From Staphylotrichum longicolle (lineage: Eukaryota; Ascomycota; Sordariomycetes; Sordariales; Chaetomiaceae): DNA of 64,000 nucleotides. Shown here piece after piece: positions 11,099-24,651 of this stretch. The DNA lies in NCBI GenBank assembly GCA_019096155.1, contig JAHCVI010000001.1, positions 1,736,001-1,800,000 on the forward strand. The letters are read 5' to 3'. Every line of letters starts with the position of its first letter. The stretch's first letter is position 1. Both the position numbers and the translations under genes were made by a program. The notes below the pieces were generated by a model. It was not told where the DNA came from, made no database searches, and saw only the letters and a list, made by a program, of their open reading frames with translations.

Positions 11099-13562
11099 AT
11101 GAGAACCCTGGCCGAAGCAAAGTGCGACCCCTCATCTCATCTCATCCTCATCTCTCAACGTCTCAACGACAAACTAACTTAGACCCAACAACCCAGGTCA
11201 CGATGGGAGGAAACATTCAAAGAGGGGTCCAGCATCGCCGATCTGCAGCGCGCTGTCAAGTTCAACGGTCCCAACAGCCCATGCGCAGCCGGTCTGCGCT
11301 CCGTCTGCTGGAAGGCCTTCCTCCTCTGGAGGACGGCACCCGCCGAACAATGGCCGGAGCTCGCCCGCCAGGCTCGAACTTCATACGATGCCATATGCGA
11401 CCGGCATCTGAGGTTTATCAGACACCCGGAACAGCTCGCCGCCCTCGCCGTTGACCCCCTCGCCGATGACCCGGACTCGCCCTGGATCGCCGTGCGCAAG
11501 GACGAGGCCGTGCGCGCCGAGATCCTTCAAGATGTGCGGAGGCTGCCAGACGAACCGTTCTACCACGAAGAGCGCATTCAAACCATGATTCTGGACATTC
11601 TGTTTCTCTACTGCAAGCTCAACCCGGGCGTGGGTGGCTATCGCCAAGGCATGCACGAGTTGCTGGCTCCGATTGTCTGGATCGTCGCCCAAGATGCTGT
11701 GGACACGGCAAGCATTGCGACCGATGATTCGGCCGAGAGTCTCATTGCCGAGATGCTCGCCTCGGGCTTTGTTGAGCACGATGCCTTTGCCCTGTTCACC
11801 AAGGTCATGGAGAGCGCTAGCACTTTCTACGAAATCGAGAGTGGTGCCGATGTGGAAGCCCAGCAGAAGAACACCATTGTGGAGAGAAGCAAGTACATAC
11901 ACGAAGTTGCTCTGATGAAAATAGACCCGGAGCTTGCGAACCACCTGCGGAACATTGAAGTTCTTCCGCAGATCTTTCTCATGTGAGTGTGCCGCCTTGC
12001 CATTCCGCGATTCAGGGGCTAATCTTTGCAGTCGATGGATTCGGCTCTTATTTGGTAGAGAGTTCGATTTTGAGCAGTTGCTCATGCTTTGGGACACATT
12101 GTTTGCCTACGATCCCACCCTAGAGTTGATGGATCTCATCTGTGTCGCCATGCTGCTCCGAATCCGCTGGACTCGTAAGCGAACCGCCGCATTTCCAACC
12201 CCCTGAGCGAGACTGACCTTGCAAACAGTTCTCGAAGCAGACTACTCAGTAGCACTGCAGCTGATGCTTAAATACCCGGCTCCCCCACCTCCACACGGCC
12301 CTCATACGTTCGTCGATGATGCCATGTACCTCAAAGGTCACTTTGATGCCGCCGGCGGTGTCACCCTGATTTTCAAGTACACCGGCAGGAGCCCAGCCAA
12401 CACAACAATGTCGACTCCAGCACCAACACGCACCGCAACCCCATCATTCCAGAAGTTCAACAGTCTGCGGCAACGCACCTTGGGTGCAAGATCGCCGCTG
12501 TCGACGTCGGCCAGGATCCTCCAGCAGCCGGGCGGCGTCGAGGCGTTACTGCAAGGTGCTGCTAAAAACATGATGGAAAGGGGAGAAAAGCTTGGCATCA
12601 ATCAAGCCGTCCGCGATGCCATGGGCGAGATCCGTCGCAACGTCCAGGGGCTACAGGAACCTCGCAGCACACCTAGGGGAGGTCGGCCCTTATTTGGTGA
12701 AGCCAGTCCGTCGTTGTCGGATGATTCACTGACCATCACGATGATGGAGAGGAGAAACCGTCGGCTGGCTGCGATGCTGGACGAATCGATTGCAAATCTC
12801 AAGCTGCTGGCCGCTTCGGGGCTCCAAGGCGATGAGGAGAAGAACATCGAGACAGTCGAGGTCGCCGCAGCCAAGATCCAATTCGTCAGGACTTGTCTAC
12901 AGGATCCCACGCTCCCTCTCCCTGAAGAGGAACTTCCTCCTCTCAGCACACTCACAATTTCAAGCCCCGCCGAGCTTAGTTCACCGACAGTCGCGCTTGA
13001 CACAACTCCAGTGATCATGACTTCTTCTGCTGTGGAGGAGACGAGGACGACGCTCTCTTCGCCAGACTCGACTAAGGGAAATAGCACTCTGGCCTCCCCA
13101 CCAGAGGAAGCACAGCCAAAGGAACTAGCAGACGCTACCGACATGATGGACACAGACCATCATGACGACGATATCCTCCCCCCTCTCAAATCTGAACTCA
13201 CGAACTCCCCGCCACTACCAGCCTCGATAGTCATTCCAGACACTCCCCCTCCGCCCGTTCAAAAGGAACAGCGACCACACGGGCCCATACCTACACGATC
13301 CACACTAGCACAGTCGTCCTTTGCATGGATGTTGGAGCCAGACACTACCACCTCGTCCCTCCCACGCGCTTCTCCTTCCTCCTTCAAGCCCAGCAGGCCC
13401 TCAAGCAGTGGGGCCAGCAGCGCCTCCCAGAAGAAGCGCACCAACCCCAGCAGGGAGCGGAATGCCTTTCTCTTTGGCGAGGTGACCGCCGATGGGGGAA
13501 GCCAGGGGGGCCTATCGGCAGATCAAATCTTCGGCTTGCAGCCGATCCAAAAGAGCGGATGA
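11099..13562 (+). CDS. TBC-domain Rab GTPase-activating protein (TBC1D5-like)
   Basis: Four exons: 11099-11121, 11197-11982, 12032-12174, 12229-13562, giving 761 aa. Introns have donors gtgcga, gtgagt, gtaagc and acceptors ccag, gcag, acag; all phases agree. The protein starts MRTLAEAKSRWEETF. The TBC domain carries both catalytic fingers of Rab-GAPs: the Arg in ILQDVRRLP (about residue 116-124) and the Gln in GGYRQGMHELLAP (about 153). The rest follows as ...RWIRLLFGREFDFEQLLMLWDTLFA. These residues accelerate GTP hydrolysis by Rab proteins in trans. The long C-terminal half is Ser/Thr/Pro-rich and probably disordered, ending FGLQPIQKSG. The long split TBC domain with inserted loops resembles TBC1D5-type GAPs, which act on Rab7 and endosome/autophagy traffic; that specificity is inference. 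Confidence 0.93.
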
Positions 13563-16500
13563 GGGGATCGGATCGTGGCATCGATCCTGAGCTGCTAGCG
13601 ACACCAGGAGTTCCATCGTGTACAAGACACTCCCTGAGACAACCGGGTTGATGCGGCCCAGGGTCAACATCCGAACCTTGAAGAGCTGCATCAGACAGAT
13701 GATGTGTACAAGGAGTGCAGCGCTGCTGGTCAGCGCGCATCACACACTGCGATTCGTTCCCCCGGCTGCATCGGACCCCCTTTTCAGGCCGCTTGGTCTG
13801 CAGAATCTTCATTCGGCGGGTTCCAAGGCATTGGGCGGGGGCTGCTCTACGCCAAGCGCACTTGCACCTTCGGTGGATTATGATCAATGAGGGACGTTGA
13901 GATGAGGCATCGCCGCACTTTTCACATATCATGAATATGATATGAGATTGTGTGACGGAATGATTATGGTGCGACGCCCAGTGAGGTTGCCAATGGAAAG
14001 GTGACATGGGCAACGGAAACGTTACGTGCGGGAAAGGGGGGTTGTGCAAGGATGACTGGTCAAGGGTCAAGAAGGCCATCACCATGAATGATTTTTTATG
14101 TGTCTAGACATCAAGCAAGCTCCAGTAGTAATGAACGCCGTTCTCAAACCGTTTTGCCCAGCAAGCCAGATTGGTCGTACCTCGATGTCAAGAAACGAAA
14201 TACCCAAGACCGTGCTTGGTGGAACGTGTGATGAGTCTCTACTCGACCGTCCCCCTCAACATGACGGGCTTCTTCAACCAAAGCTTAAACTTAGTTGCCA
14301 AAAACACGCACGGCCTCTTGACCCGTCGTCTGTTCCACAACGGTCTCATATTGTAGTAAACAGCGACGTGAAACACAGTGTTTCATCCCCACCCGAGACC
14401 TGGCGGTGATCAGGCCAGCTTAGATGACGAAACGGACTTGAACCAGCCTACCGGGTCTACGGAAATAGAAACCCAGTTCAAATTGTCTTGGAAAAAGCAA
14501 AACAGACTTTGCACCGGCGATGCCATGTAAGGCCCAGTAACGGCGAGGATTGAGTGTTACACTATGACCAACAATCACACCACTGGAACTCAAAGCAGGT
14601 AGTCGAGCAGCAACAACCTCTTGGTAAACTTGGCACTGAGTCACGGAGTCTGTAATGTGGACCGTGATGCAGCCCTAATGCAGGCCAGAGACTTTTCGCC
14701 CACCGTTGTTGTGTATGGCTGGTAGGTCGTTGAGGGTTGCTTGAGAGGACTCGACAATCATTCGTTTAATCCGATGGCCAGTATTCTTTACGCAACAGAC
14801 AGAGTAAGACACGATAAGCGAAGTTGTACCAACGTGCTACTTGAGTTGGCATATCCGTAGAGACCGGAGAGCGCAGCCAGCACGGGACAGGCTCAGGAAG
14901 CCAACTCCGTAACCTATGTCGCATTCCATCTTGTCTCTGGTATGTCCTCAAGACTGACAGGGAGAGGGGTGTACCGGACGGCTTAGGAGTAAGCTACTTA
15001 GTGCTCTCAAATTCTGTCAGGATCATAGAATCGAGATAAACAAAAACAGCAATGTTGTACAAACATACCATGGTGCAGAGATGGTTGAGCGCAACACAAC
15101 ACAGCTCAGGGCTTAAGACAACACCCCTGGATCACTTTCATCTCTCCAACTGCAAGACGGGTTTGGTTTACAAGAGCAGTTGCCGGCCAGAGTGAGCCCT
15201 GACCAGTTCCAATTCATCTCCCACTGACACAGAGTTACTGTAATATCACATAGCACATGAAGAGGACAGGACTTTGCTCTCCAAACGCAGCGAGTAAAAC
15301 TACCCATCATCGAGAATCGAGATTCTTCTCCCTTGCCACCAAGCCGGGACAGTGGTACTTGCCGAGGATAACAAGTCCAAAAGACGGCAGAGGATTCCCA
15401 AGCGTGCCTTCATGAGCGAGTCGCACCACCGTCCAGCCCCGTGCCACCGGACTCGCTGCCCTCGACAGAGTCCAAATCAGGGGGGGACCTCGAACGCCAT
15501 CTCCGCCCCCGACGAATTGGAGAGACAGCACAAGCCGTCGGCTCTCACACACTCAGCAAATCCCGCACCCACCAGCCACAGCTGCAGTCAGCTCCTCGGT
15601 CCATCTTCCGTTCCGCAGTGGTAGTCCGAGCGAATATCCGCAAACGAGGCTCCGCCGCTACCACTGCCGGCGGGGCCCGGCTCTCCCAGACCAGCACCCC
15701 TGAATAGGTAGCTTCTGGTGACCTGACCATAACGGAACGCATGATATATCCCACAAGCAATACATCCAATGACACTCCAGCGTAGCAGTGTCCGGGCTCA
15801 GGATCTATTTGACAGGCGGCGGGATAGTGCCCTCTCCCCGCAAGGCATCGATCAGCTGTCTGGCAGCGTCTGGGTGCAACCTTGGTCGAGTTTAATGATG
15901 CTGCTATGGGCAAGGCCAATGAGCCGGCGCGGTGGGACCGCGTTTTGAATGGCCCTGAGCCCGGGCCACCGGACTACTTTGTTAGCACGGCAGTAAACCT
16001 GTACTATCGCCCAGCTAACCAGAGCGCCGTTGATGGAGCTCTCCCCCCTGACTAACAATGGACGTTTAGGTAAGACATCGCAAGGGCCTCCCAATCCGGG
16101 ACGGCCACGACAGAAACAGGATCGGGGGGACGAAGAGGCATGGAACATGGAACGGAAGGTTGACCCGAACCATGGGTCCGAGGGTCCGGTCGTGCGTCCG
16201 GGCGCGCGGGTTGGTGATCCAGGGTCTGTGTGTGGACCGCAACCGTCTTCGAGACGGAGAGATGACAAGAACGTCAAGAAAGGCTGTTTGTTTCCTGTTG
16301 CTGACGCCGGAATCAAGCCACTTTTTGCCAGCTCAGAGGCGCGGCGCAAGAAAAAAAAAACACGAGAAAAGCAGTTTGCAGGGGCCATCACCAACAAACA
16401 ATAGCAACAGCAACAACAACGCCATCGCTGCAGTGCCTCACCACCGCTGCTGGCGCCGCAGAGCACGGAGCCACCCGCTGTCTCAGATGGAAGGAAGCCC

Positions 16501-16917
16501 AACGACGACTGCCGGCAGGCAACCCGAGCCGAATCCATCCAAACCAAACAAACACCAACACCAAAAAGAAAAACCCCAAAACCCACCCACGGCTGGGGCT
16601 GCTCGGGACACCAGTGGCCAACCATCCAAAAGCAGAAAAACCAACGACCCAATCGCGCAAATGCCCCCCATCCCCCCGGCCCCAAAACCAGAAAAAAGGC
16701 CCCTTCCAGCCTAGTAAGCCAATCCCAACCCCCTGAACGATGGGAAAATCAAGCCCGCTCGCGCCCTATCACAAACCCGCAAGAAAAAAGGTGACAGATA
16801 AAGATGCATTTGCGTTGCGTCCAAAGGCAAGCCACGCCGCGCCGCCAACGAGCCAGCCATCAGATCTGTATGCACAACGAAGCAGCAAGAAATTCCTGCC
16901 CAGTCCTGCGCTCTCAG

Positions 16918-16935
16918 TTTTTTTTTTTTTTTTTT
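16918..16935 (+). repeat. Poly-T run (18)
   Basis: Eighteen consecutive T in the gene-free block. Could be a retroposon poly-A tail on the minus strand or simple sequence; no flanking element was recognised. Confidence 0.85.
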
Positions 16936-17102
16936 GACTTGCTCCAATCATCAAGAGGAAAAAAAAATGTTAGACGAGTCCAATCCCGTCCCCATGCTCA
17001 CCACAAAAGATGCAATGCAATGCGTTCCGTCGTGCCACAGCACAGACGCTGACGGCGCATCCGCGAACAAGGGCACATCGCATCCGCCCATGCATCCGCG
17101 GT

Positions 17103-17152
17103 CTGTGTGTGCGTGCGTGTGTGTGTGTGGTGTGTGGTGTGTGGTGTGTGTG
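17103..17152 (+). repeat. GT-rich microsatellite with TGTGTGG units
   Basis: About 50 bases of GT dinucleotides and GTGTGGT-type units inside the gene-free block. Simple repeat. Confidence 0.85.
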
Positions 17153-20100
17153 GGTTCAAATCTTCTGATGTATCCGATGTCTGTGTGTCCCCTTAGGTTC
17201 TTCTGGATGCAGTTCTGCAGCGTTCGAATCGCTGTTCTTCTGCAGTTCTGCAGTTCCGCACGGCCCTTTGCACGGCCTTGAGTCAGGGGGTGGGAAAAGG
17301 GGGGGACGAGTCGAGGACACGCATGGACCTACTAGCTACCTGCGCGATGAAGGTTTGTTGGCGCGGTCGAGCTTCCATGGTGTTTCCTCGCTCGCTCGCT
17401 CGCCTTTCCCTCCTCCGTCGTCACGATGGAGGGTGGTGTGTCTGCAGAAGGGGAAACAGGGCGTGCTACGGAGTAGGGGGGGGGGTGCGCGGTCCCGACA
17501 AAGTTCACTTTGAAGGTTGGGGTTTCCTCGCGTCCTTGGGCCAAGGGCGGATGATTGGCCAATGCTGCGAACGCTGCAGAAAGAAAACGGGGGTCTCCAG
17601 GATCCGGTGGGGTTGCAACCCTGTGCAAGGGGCAGGGGGAAGCAGGAACAAGAACGAGATTTCTCCACTTTTGGAAAACAGAACCGAATCGAAGAACGAC
17701 GCAGCAGGCCGTTTTCGCTCGCTGGGCCGTGTTGGGCTGTGGAGCCAGGTCGACCGGTGGACATTTTGTGCGTCAGTCCCTCTCGTTTGGGATGGGCGAG
17801 GCCTGGGCTTGGCTGGGCTGGGCCCCAAAGAAGGAGGAGGGCCGCAAAACTGTGTTGATGTTGTTTGTTTGGGAAGATAACAACACAACGCCAAACTTTG
17901 GCGGATTCAGGGTCTTTCCTTGTTTCGTTTTCCTCGCTGGTGCACGGAGGGAACTCGTTTCCCGGCGGCGGGTTTCTCGTTACCGAGTCTCTGGACAGGT
18001 CCCCGACTCCTGCATCTGCCCTGCTGCTCTCAGGTCTGTCTGGACTTCTCTTTGGAGATCAGTCACACCGCATGTCTTATCCTCTGCTCCTCCTTCACTG
18101 CGGTGCCCCGCTTAGGTGAGCAGGTTGGCTTGGTGCTGTACGTGCCAGGGAGCGGCCTGCTGAGGTAATTCTGAAGCGTCTTGCGTGATGTTGGCTGGGC
18201 CCCCTTTCGAACTCCTTAGGCCCCAAACTTGCTGCGTTGCCGCGGTTAAGCCAAGGGGAGAGGGTTTAGCATTGCGGTTGGGGAACCAGGCGTGTCCACA
18301 TGCTGGTTAACCACAAGCAAAGTTTCAGGCAAACCTGGTCAGGGATAAAAAAAAAAGTGAGCTTCTCCTCGGCCAGCGACGACCAATTCTGCTGTGACGC
18401 AACTCTGCCAGCAACGAGGAAATCTCGGATACGACATGTGTGATGTGGTTGCAGCAGAGCTCAGCTGCGTCCTGGTCGACGACGACTCCAATTCCAAGAC
18501 ACGGAATGTGGGGTCTGCATCCCGACCCTTGGGACTTTCTCGAGCCCTGCGAGGGCACAAGGAAAATGGCGGGGTTGACAGCAGCCGGGGTTTGGGTTGA
18601 TAGTGGGCCCTTGTCTCATCATGGACCCTTGCTCACCCTCCAAAATCGGCATCGATCTGACTCTTGCTTGTGGGAGCTCCATCACCAAGAAGGAAGCTCA
18701 ATCCTGCAGGAGAGGAGCTCAAACAAAACCGTTGAGCCCTGCTCTCCTAGTGTAGGGCTAAGAGGCTTGCTTGCTCTCCACATGCCCCGAGGCAATTCAG
18801 AGATAAGATGTTTACACGTGGGCCGTCAGTATGCTCTCACATGCCTGTCCATCCATCGTGACCGGTGAAGCAACTGAGAGGGGAAGCTGGTCTGGTCTGG
18901 ACCCGACCCCGACACGGTGCCGACCCTGTCACCGAGTCCAGCGTCCAGCGGATCCCGATAACGTTGCGAAGGAGTTGGCACCTTGACGGTTTTGCTCCGC
19001 CATTCCCGCTGAGATCCATGGCCATGGGCCACTCTGTCTGTCCTGCAAGAGGCTCAATTGAATGGCGTCAAAAAGTCTCTGAATCCTGTGCATGTGTCGG
19101 TGGATTTGCCATGCAGTCAGCGAGCCTGTGTGCGATCCAGGAGCAAAGCAGCGCTCGCTTCTCCAATGGTTCGCCTTTCCGCGCTGCAGGCAGATGTTGC
19201 TTCTTTGCGCCGGCAGAGGACACCTTGTCTCGTGCTCCCACGTTGTCAATTGCCGTCTGGGAGTGGAGTTTCGGGGTCTTAACTGGCGAATTGTGGAAAC
19301 AGACGAGCGATGATCGCAGCCCAGCCCTTGTTTCGGATTTCGACGTCTCCAAGTCTCCTCCTCCAACTCCACCCCGGGAGACAGCTGTAGTCAGCGACGG
19401 CGTGGCTGTGTTTGCGCGCGATATCAGGGTGGTGAGGTATTAAGTTTGCAACAAGGGCTGCGAGGCTTCAGAGTTGCATGCGCTGCAGATCTCTTGAACT
19501 GGATCAAGGTTTTGGTGACCCGAGAAGCGTTTTCCGCCTGATTTCCTCGGCAGAACAAGTCCCGCTCTGAAACCTGATTGCTCTGTTACGCAGTAAAGAA
19601 ACAAACTGATGAGAGAAATAGAGTGCAGTGAGGTACGCCCACGCGGCCCGCCCCTCTTTCGTATCGGGCCCCGAGTCAGCCGGAGGGGTGAACAAACTTC
19701 GGAACCGGTCCGGCAACGGCCAACGGGCGGAGTTGTCGCGGCCAGACAAGGCATGCCCATGCAGTTGGCTGGTGTCCTTTGGATGGCCCTGCAGCCCTCC
19801 AGTTCTCGATGCATGGAAAGGAGGGTCACCGTAGCATTGACTGCTGCCTGGGACCGCGCTTCAAGAACGCGTCGGCGACGCGATCCTCGCTCCTCCCGTG
19901 AGGTCTGGTGTGGGGACGGAGCTGTCCGCCCTAAAATTGCTGGTACCGAGAATGAGAGCTTTCCAGCCCCGATGCTTTGATGGTGGGCTAATATGTCAAC
20001 CCGCTCGGGCTTAAACGCGACTGCGCCGCTCCCTTTCATTGACGAATTTCATGGTACAGATCCACGCAGTATGGTAGTATAACCGAAGGCTCGCCAACCG

Positions 20101-23100
20101 GATCCCAAGTCGCGAACCGCGGTCGACATGCAGGAATGCATGCCATGTCTTGCAGATCTGACCGGAGGTCGGGTCGCTGCCAATGCTGCCTGTTTGAAGA
20201 TGGAACGACAGCCGGCTCGTTTTCGCCCTTTCATGCGTTTCCTGCAGGGTCCGTCGACGAACTGCTTGTGCCCAACCCATGCAGTCGATGGAGTTACTTG
20301 TACATACTGCGTAGAAGAAATCTGGTTTACGCCCCCCTCCTCTGTTGCAGCCACACCTTGAGGATGCAGGGGCCGCGGCTGACAAGGTCAATTTCCTGCC
20401 AACCAACCAGCATTTGGGAAGGCTTGCGATCAAACTGAACCGGCACGGCAAGGCTCATTGGCTTTTCAGAGGGCAGGTTGCCGATGAGTTCAAGCTCTCT
20501 AGCAAGGGTTGTCGGCAGCAGACAGAACAGGATGTCACTGTTCCTCTGACGCGCAGCAGCCCGAATCCTTCATCATTTCCCTTTGTCGGGTTTTCCTCAC
20601 AGGATTCTTCGACAGCACACAAGTGTCTCACAAAAAAAAAGGGTTCGGGTTCAAGCCGGGTCCTTGACGCATCTGCCCCGCCGATTTTTTTGGTAGGAGC
20701 TCTGGGGAGGATGTTCTGTTCCACCTGGAACGCGCGTTTTGGAACTGGGTGATACACGCCGAACTTGACGACATGGCAATGGTCCCCATCGTCCAGGTAC
20801 CGCGAGGAAACGATCCCGAAAAGACGTTTCCTGGCTCCGCACGGGCTGTTGGGCAAGTGCGCAGGGTGGTTGAATGAACAAAACGCGGGCCGACTAATTG
20901 GAGGCACCGAGTGCTGGGACCTGCATCGTGCTCTGCGGGCCGAATGAGTCTTTGCCAGAACCAACAACCCGGAAAATCGTGGTCTTGCACTATTAACCGA
21001 CGGCCTCTTTCCTGGGAAATTGTGGATGAACAACCACAAATGATCTTCTCAAGTAGCCTCGGGTAGCAATGCCTGAATTAGCAGTGTCACCATCAACCGC
21101 TCAGTGCTGCCCGGAAGGATATTTCGTTCTGGCGACTTGTTGTCCGTTCAAGGCAGGCCTCGAACCCGTGATACACCGTCGTAGGGAAGTGTCAGACTTC
21201 AACGTTAGCTTCCTCCGTTTCGTAGCTCTGCATCGTGAGAGGTCTCTGTGACTCCGAGGTTTAAGCCGGGGTCTTGAATATGACCCACGCGTCCCTGGCA
21301 GGGTTGAGGTTGGTGTGCACCAATGGGGGAAGCAGCTGAAGAGCAAGCCATTGACCAATCCCGGTCGCGATGGTGGGGAAATGCCCTCTCGCCCTTGAAG
21401 CTCAGACATCACTGCGGTACATACCAGCACGTTTTTGAAGCTCGTAGGTAGGATTATGATAGGTAAGGCGGTTTTGGAAGTCCAACTGCCACAGTGGTAT
21501 CGTCGCGGGGATGACACGTTAGACGAGAAACGCTTGGCGACGAGTGCTGAGATCGGCGTTGTGCACACTCGGTTGGTGGAAAAGCGACCGAACCTGGCAC
21601 AGAGTGTGTGGGCATTGCGAGCAAGGTTGAACAAGTCGTTTGGGTCGCTCGGCAGTCTTCAGCATGGGAAGTGGGGTGGTCTTTCTCCTCTATGATATGT
21701 GTCAGTCTGCAAAATCTGGGCAGGGCCAAACCTCCGTCAGCGTCGTCATCGGCTTCGATGTCCGATCCATGGGTCTGAAGAGCCACCTGCATGTGCGACC
21801 CATCCGGCCTTGTTGGACGCGCTCCTTCTTCCCCTCTCTCTCCACCGGCGTCGGCGGGTTCCTGTACCTACGCCAAAACCATCATGAGGGAGGTTTCTGT
21901 GGGGTTTCGGTTCAGTCCAGGGTTCTTGATCCCTCCCATGTGCTCGCGGTTCTTCCATTGAATCCACCAGCCACACCCGTTCCAGAGATCAAGGTGGCGG
22001 CCAGAGCAGGGTTGACGTTGACAGATCCGGGGACCAGCGTGGCGCCAGGATTGTCGACGTAACGGCGGCTGCTAGGCCCGGTCGATGTCGGAACCCCCTT
22101 CCGCGGTTGCGGTTCCGTTGAGCCTTCCATCGCCATTTAGCCGGGCCTCCTTGCTTCGCCTTTCCAGAATTCATTCGGAGAAATGTAGGAAGGCAGCAGC
22201 GCAGTGGCCTCAAGGCCGACGCAAAGAAAACCGCTCCAGATCGTGTGACAGATTTCGATAGGGCCGTCTCTTAAAAAGAGAGGGAAAATGAGGGCTCTCG
22301 CCAGATGTGTGGTGCATTGGGGGAAGGGCCAGTGAGTGGTGGTGCCACTGGTGGAGGAAGAGTTGGGGTTGGTTCGGGCAAGTGGGGAGAGCCAAATGGT
22401 CTGGGTGGGGTCATCTGTTTGCGCTAAGCTGGAGGGAGGGAAGGAGCTCGCCAGCCCAAGGCTCCAGACCTGCCAAAACCAGTCGAGAAGAAGGCGCAAC
22501 TTGAAGCGACGGACGCAGTGATGATGCAGGCACGATCCCTCAATCTGCGCAACTTGCGTCAACGATGAACCATTGCCCCGTTCCTTTCACTCAAACGTTA
22601 CCTGACCTCAAACACGCGCCAGGGCACGATAGCGCCGTGGAACCCGCAGGGCGAGGTGAACAACGACAACCAACACATGGTTCCTCGGCAAAAACCCCAA
22701 TTTCCCAGCAGCTCGCCTTGTGATGGTCTGTCCTGGATTTTCGGGGTCCAGGCCCAGGCCCCTCGTCCCGCTTCCCCGGGGTGGTCTTTGAAGGGTCCAA
22801 AAGACCAACGCTCCAATGCTACGGTCGCTGTTCCCTCCGTCGAGCTGCGGGGATGACGGGCCTTCCCCAGACCCAAGAAACCCCAAGAAACCCACTCGCG
22901 ATCGCACCAGTCGGGCGATCGGCTGTCACGGGCCAGATATCGTCTCGACGAAAACCTGGGGAAGCACGCTCGTGGCACACGGGCGAGGGCTCTCCGTTGT
23001 CTGCACACTGGATCACGGGCGACCCATGCACGTCGGCCGTCATGTGAGTCCGTTGTTCAGCAGTGCCGATCAGAGCAGATGTCTCTCGCCGCCACTGCGA

Positions 23101-24651
23101 CCGCAATGAATGTGCGGCAGCTATGAGACTTGCCGGCATGCGATTGCTGCACCCCGTCGACAGCACTGGCGAATCGCACCAGCGAATCCAGCGGGCGCGG
23201 GCTAAATTTATCGCAGGGCGACAGCTCGGGGGTTCAAGACGGCAGCTTGCCTTTACGTACGAGACTGGCGAGGTTGTATCGACACAGGCGACCGGCACGC
23301 GACAGGATGTCTGGGACCTCTGGGACGTCTGGAAGCCGCATCGAATACCCAGCAGTGTGTCACGGCTCAATCGACAGATTGACGGCTGGCTGCGTGCCCT
23401 CGGTGCTGCTTCCCGGTGCGACCCTGAGACGGAACCCAATATCCTCCGCCCGACGTGAGCAGTGATGGTCGGCGAAAGCGTTGTTGCTGGATATTATTGC
23501 TCGCCCCAGTGTTGGCTCGCTCGCCCACACTTTCCATCGCCCATCCCAGTTGACCAAGGCTGGTGGTTCATTTAAGCCGGACCCCGACAGCATTGCTGCA
23601 GGTATCATATTGGCTTGTGGTGCAGCCGTCAGATATTTCCCGGTCCGTTCCTACCCGGCAGGAATTCTGCTCTTGCAGTCTCGACTGTCACAATGTCCAT
23701 CATTGTCTCTGCACGGGGGGGTTGTAAAACCGAAAGGCCGTTTCGTGGATCACCCGCACCGTCCTGTACGTCGGGCGACCCCAGGTGCCCGGGCGGGCAG
23801 TTTGATCGTCTGAAGCTCCTTACACAGTAGGGCGGCTCCCTGGGAGTTTGAGCAGCAAACCGCTGTTCTCATCTGGACTGTTCTTGTTTGCAGACTGGTT
23901 GACGACCAGCTGTGTTTCCCAAGGGCACATTCCGCCCACCTGCGCTGCGGAGTCGGTGATGTTTGTGCGGAGAGAGTGACGCCGTCTCGGAGGGTTCAAC
24001 GGCCACGCGCCGTTTTCTGCAGAGCGTTAGCCCAGACCCATCAGAGAGTGAACTAGGTATGGCGCCAAGCCACTGGTCGCAGACACCGGCGGCGGGGTGC
24101 AGGTATCGGGCCCCTTGCAAGGACTCAGGACAGGGAGAGGCCACCCCACTTCTGCCCCTTCTGGTTCCACAGACTTTTCTTCGACGACCCTGCCCTTGTT
24201 GCAGGGGCCAGGAAGCCACGGTATCCTGGTGATTCCCAGGTTGGCACCATTGGCTGTCCCGTCGGCACCAGGCCGTTGGCCCCGGGGGGTGTGAGTGTCT
24301 TCGGAACGCATAGCAAAGGGCAGCAAGGATGCGAAATCACTCTGGGGCAATATATGGCACCCCAGGGCCCGTCCCTTCTTCCCCCACAACTGAGTGCCCT
24401 CCTGGACTGCTGCTTCCTGGCTCTCGCTGCCGAAGAAAAGCAATAATCGTCTTGTTTCCGGGGGACGCATTGCGGTGTTTCGTGATTCGACGCGCACCGT
24501 CGTCATCCCGTCGTCTCACCACTCACCCATTCGCCGTGCGGTGCTCGCTGCGGATGCCCTCGCCCACACGCCCGGGACGGCATATCCCCGGCAACCTGGC
24601 TGACAGGAGTCAAGTTATCAGGATCGGCACGGAAGACCCAGGCCGCCCACC

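Larger units (their letters stand above)
13563..24651. other. 11-kb block without a convincing gene
   Basis: The largest gene-free stretch in the window. Frames are short and overlapping on both strands. The longest (minus 15852-16685, 277 codons; minus 19440-20039; minus 20455-21039) have biased Cys/Trp/Phe or Arg/Ser composition and no family motif. It contains an 18-T run at 16918-16935 and a GT-rich microsatellite at 17103-17152. Just upstream of 24652 it probably includes the promoter and 5' UTR of the 852-aa gene. I cannot exclude long non-coding RNAs or short, many-exon genes. Confidence 0.5.

Noticed and set aside
15852..16685. 277-codon minus-strand frame in the 11-kb block
   Set aside because: Composition is skewed to Trp, Phe and a run of Cys from a CAA/CAG repeat read in another frame; no family motif and no splice extension.
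21130..21180. Minus-strand B-box-like GGTTCGAGGCC
   Set aside because: A T-arm-like stem of four pairs exists, but no A box, anticodon arm or acceptor stem could be built around it.
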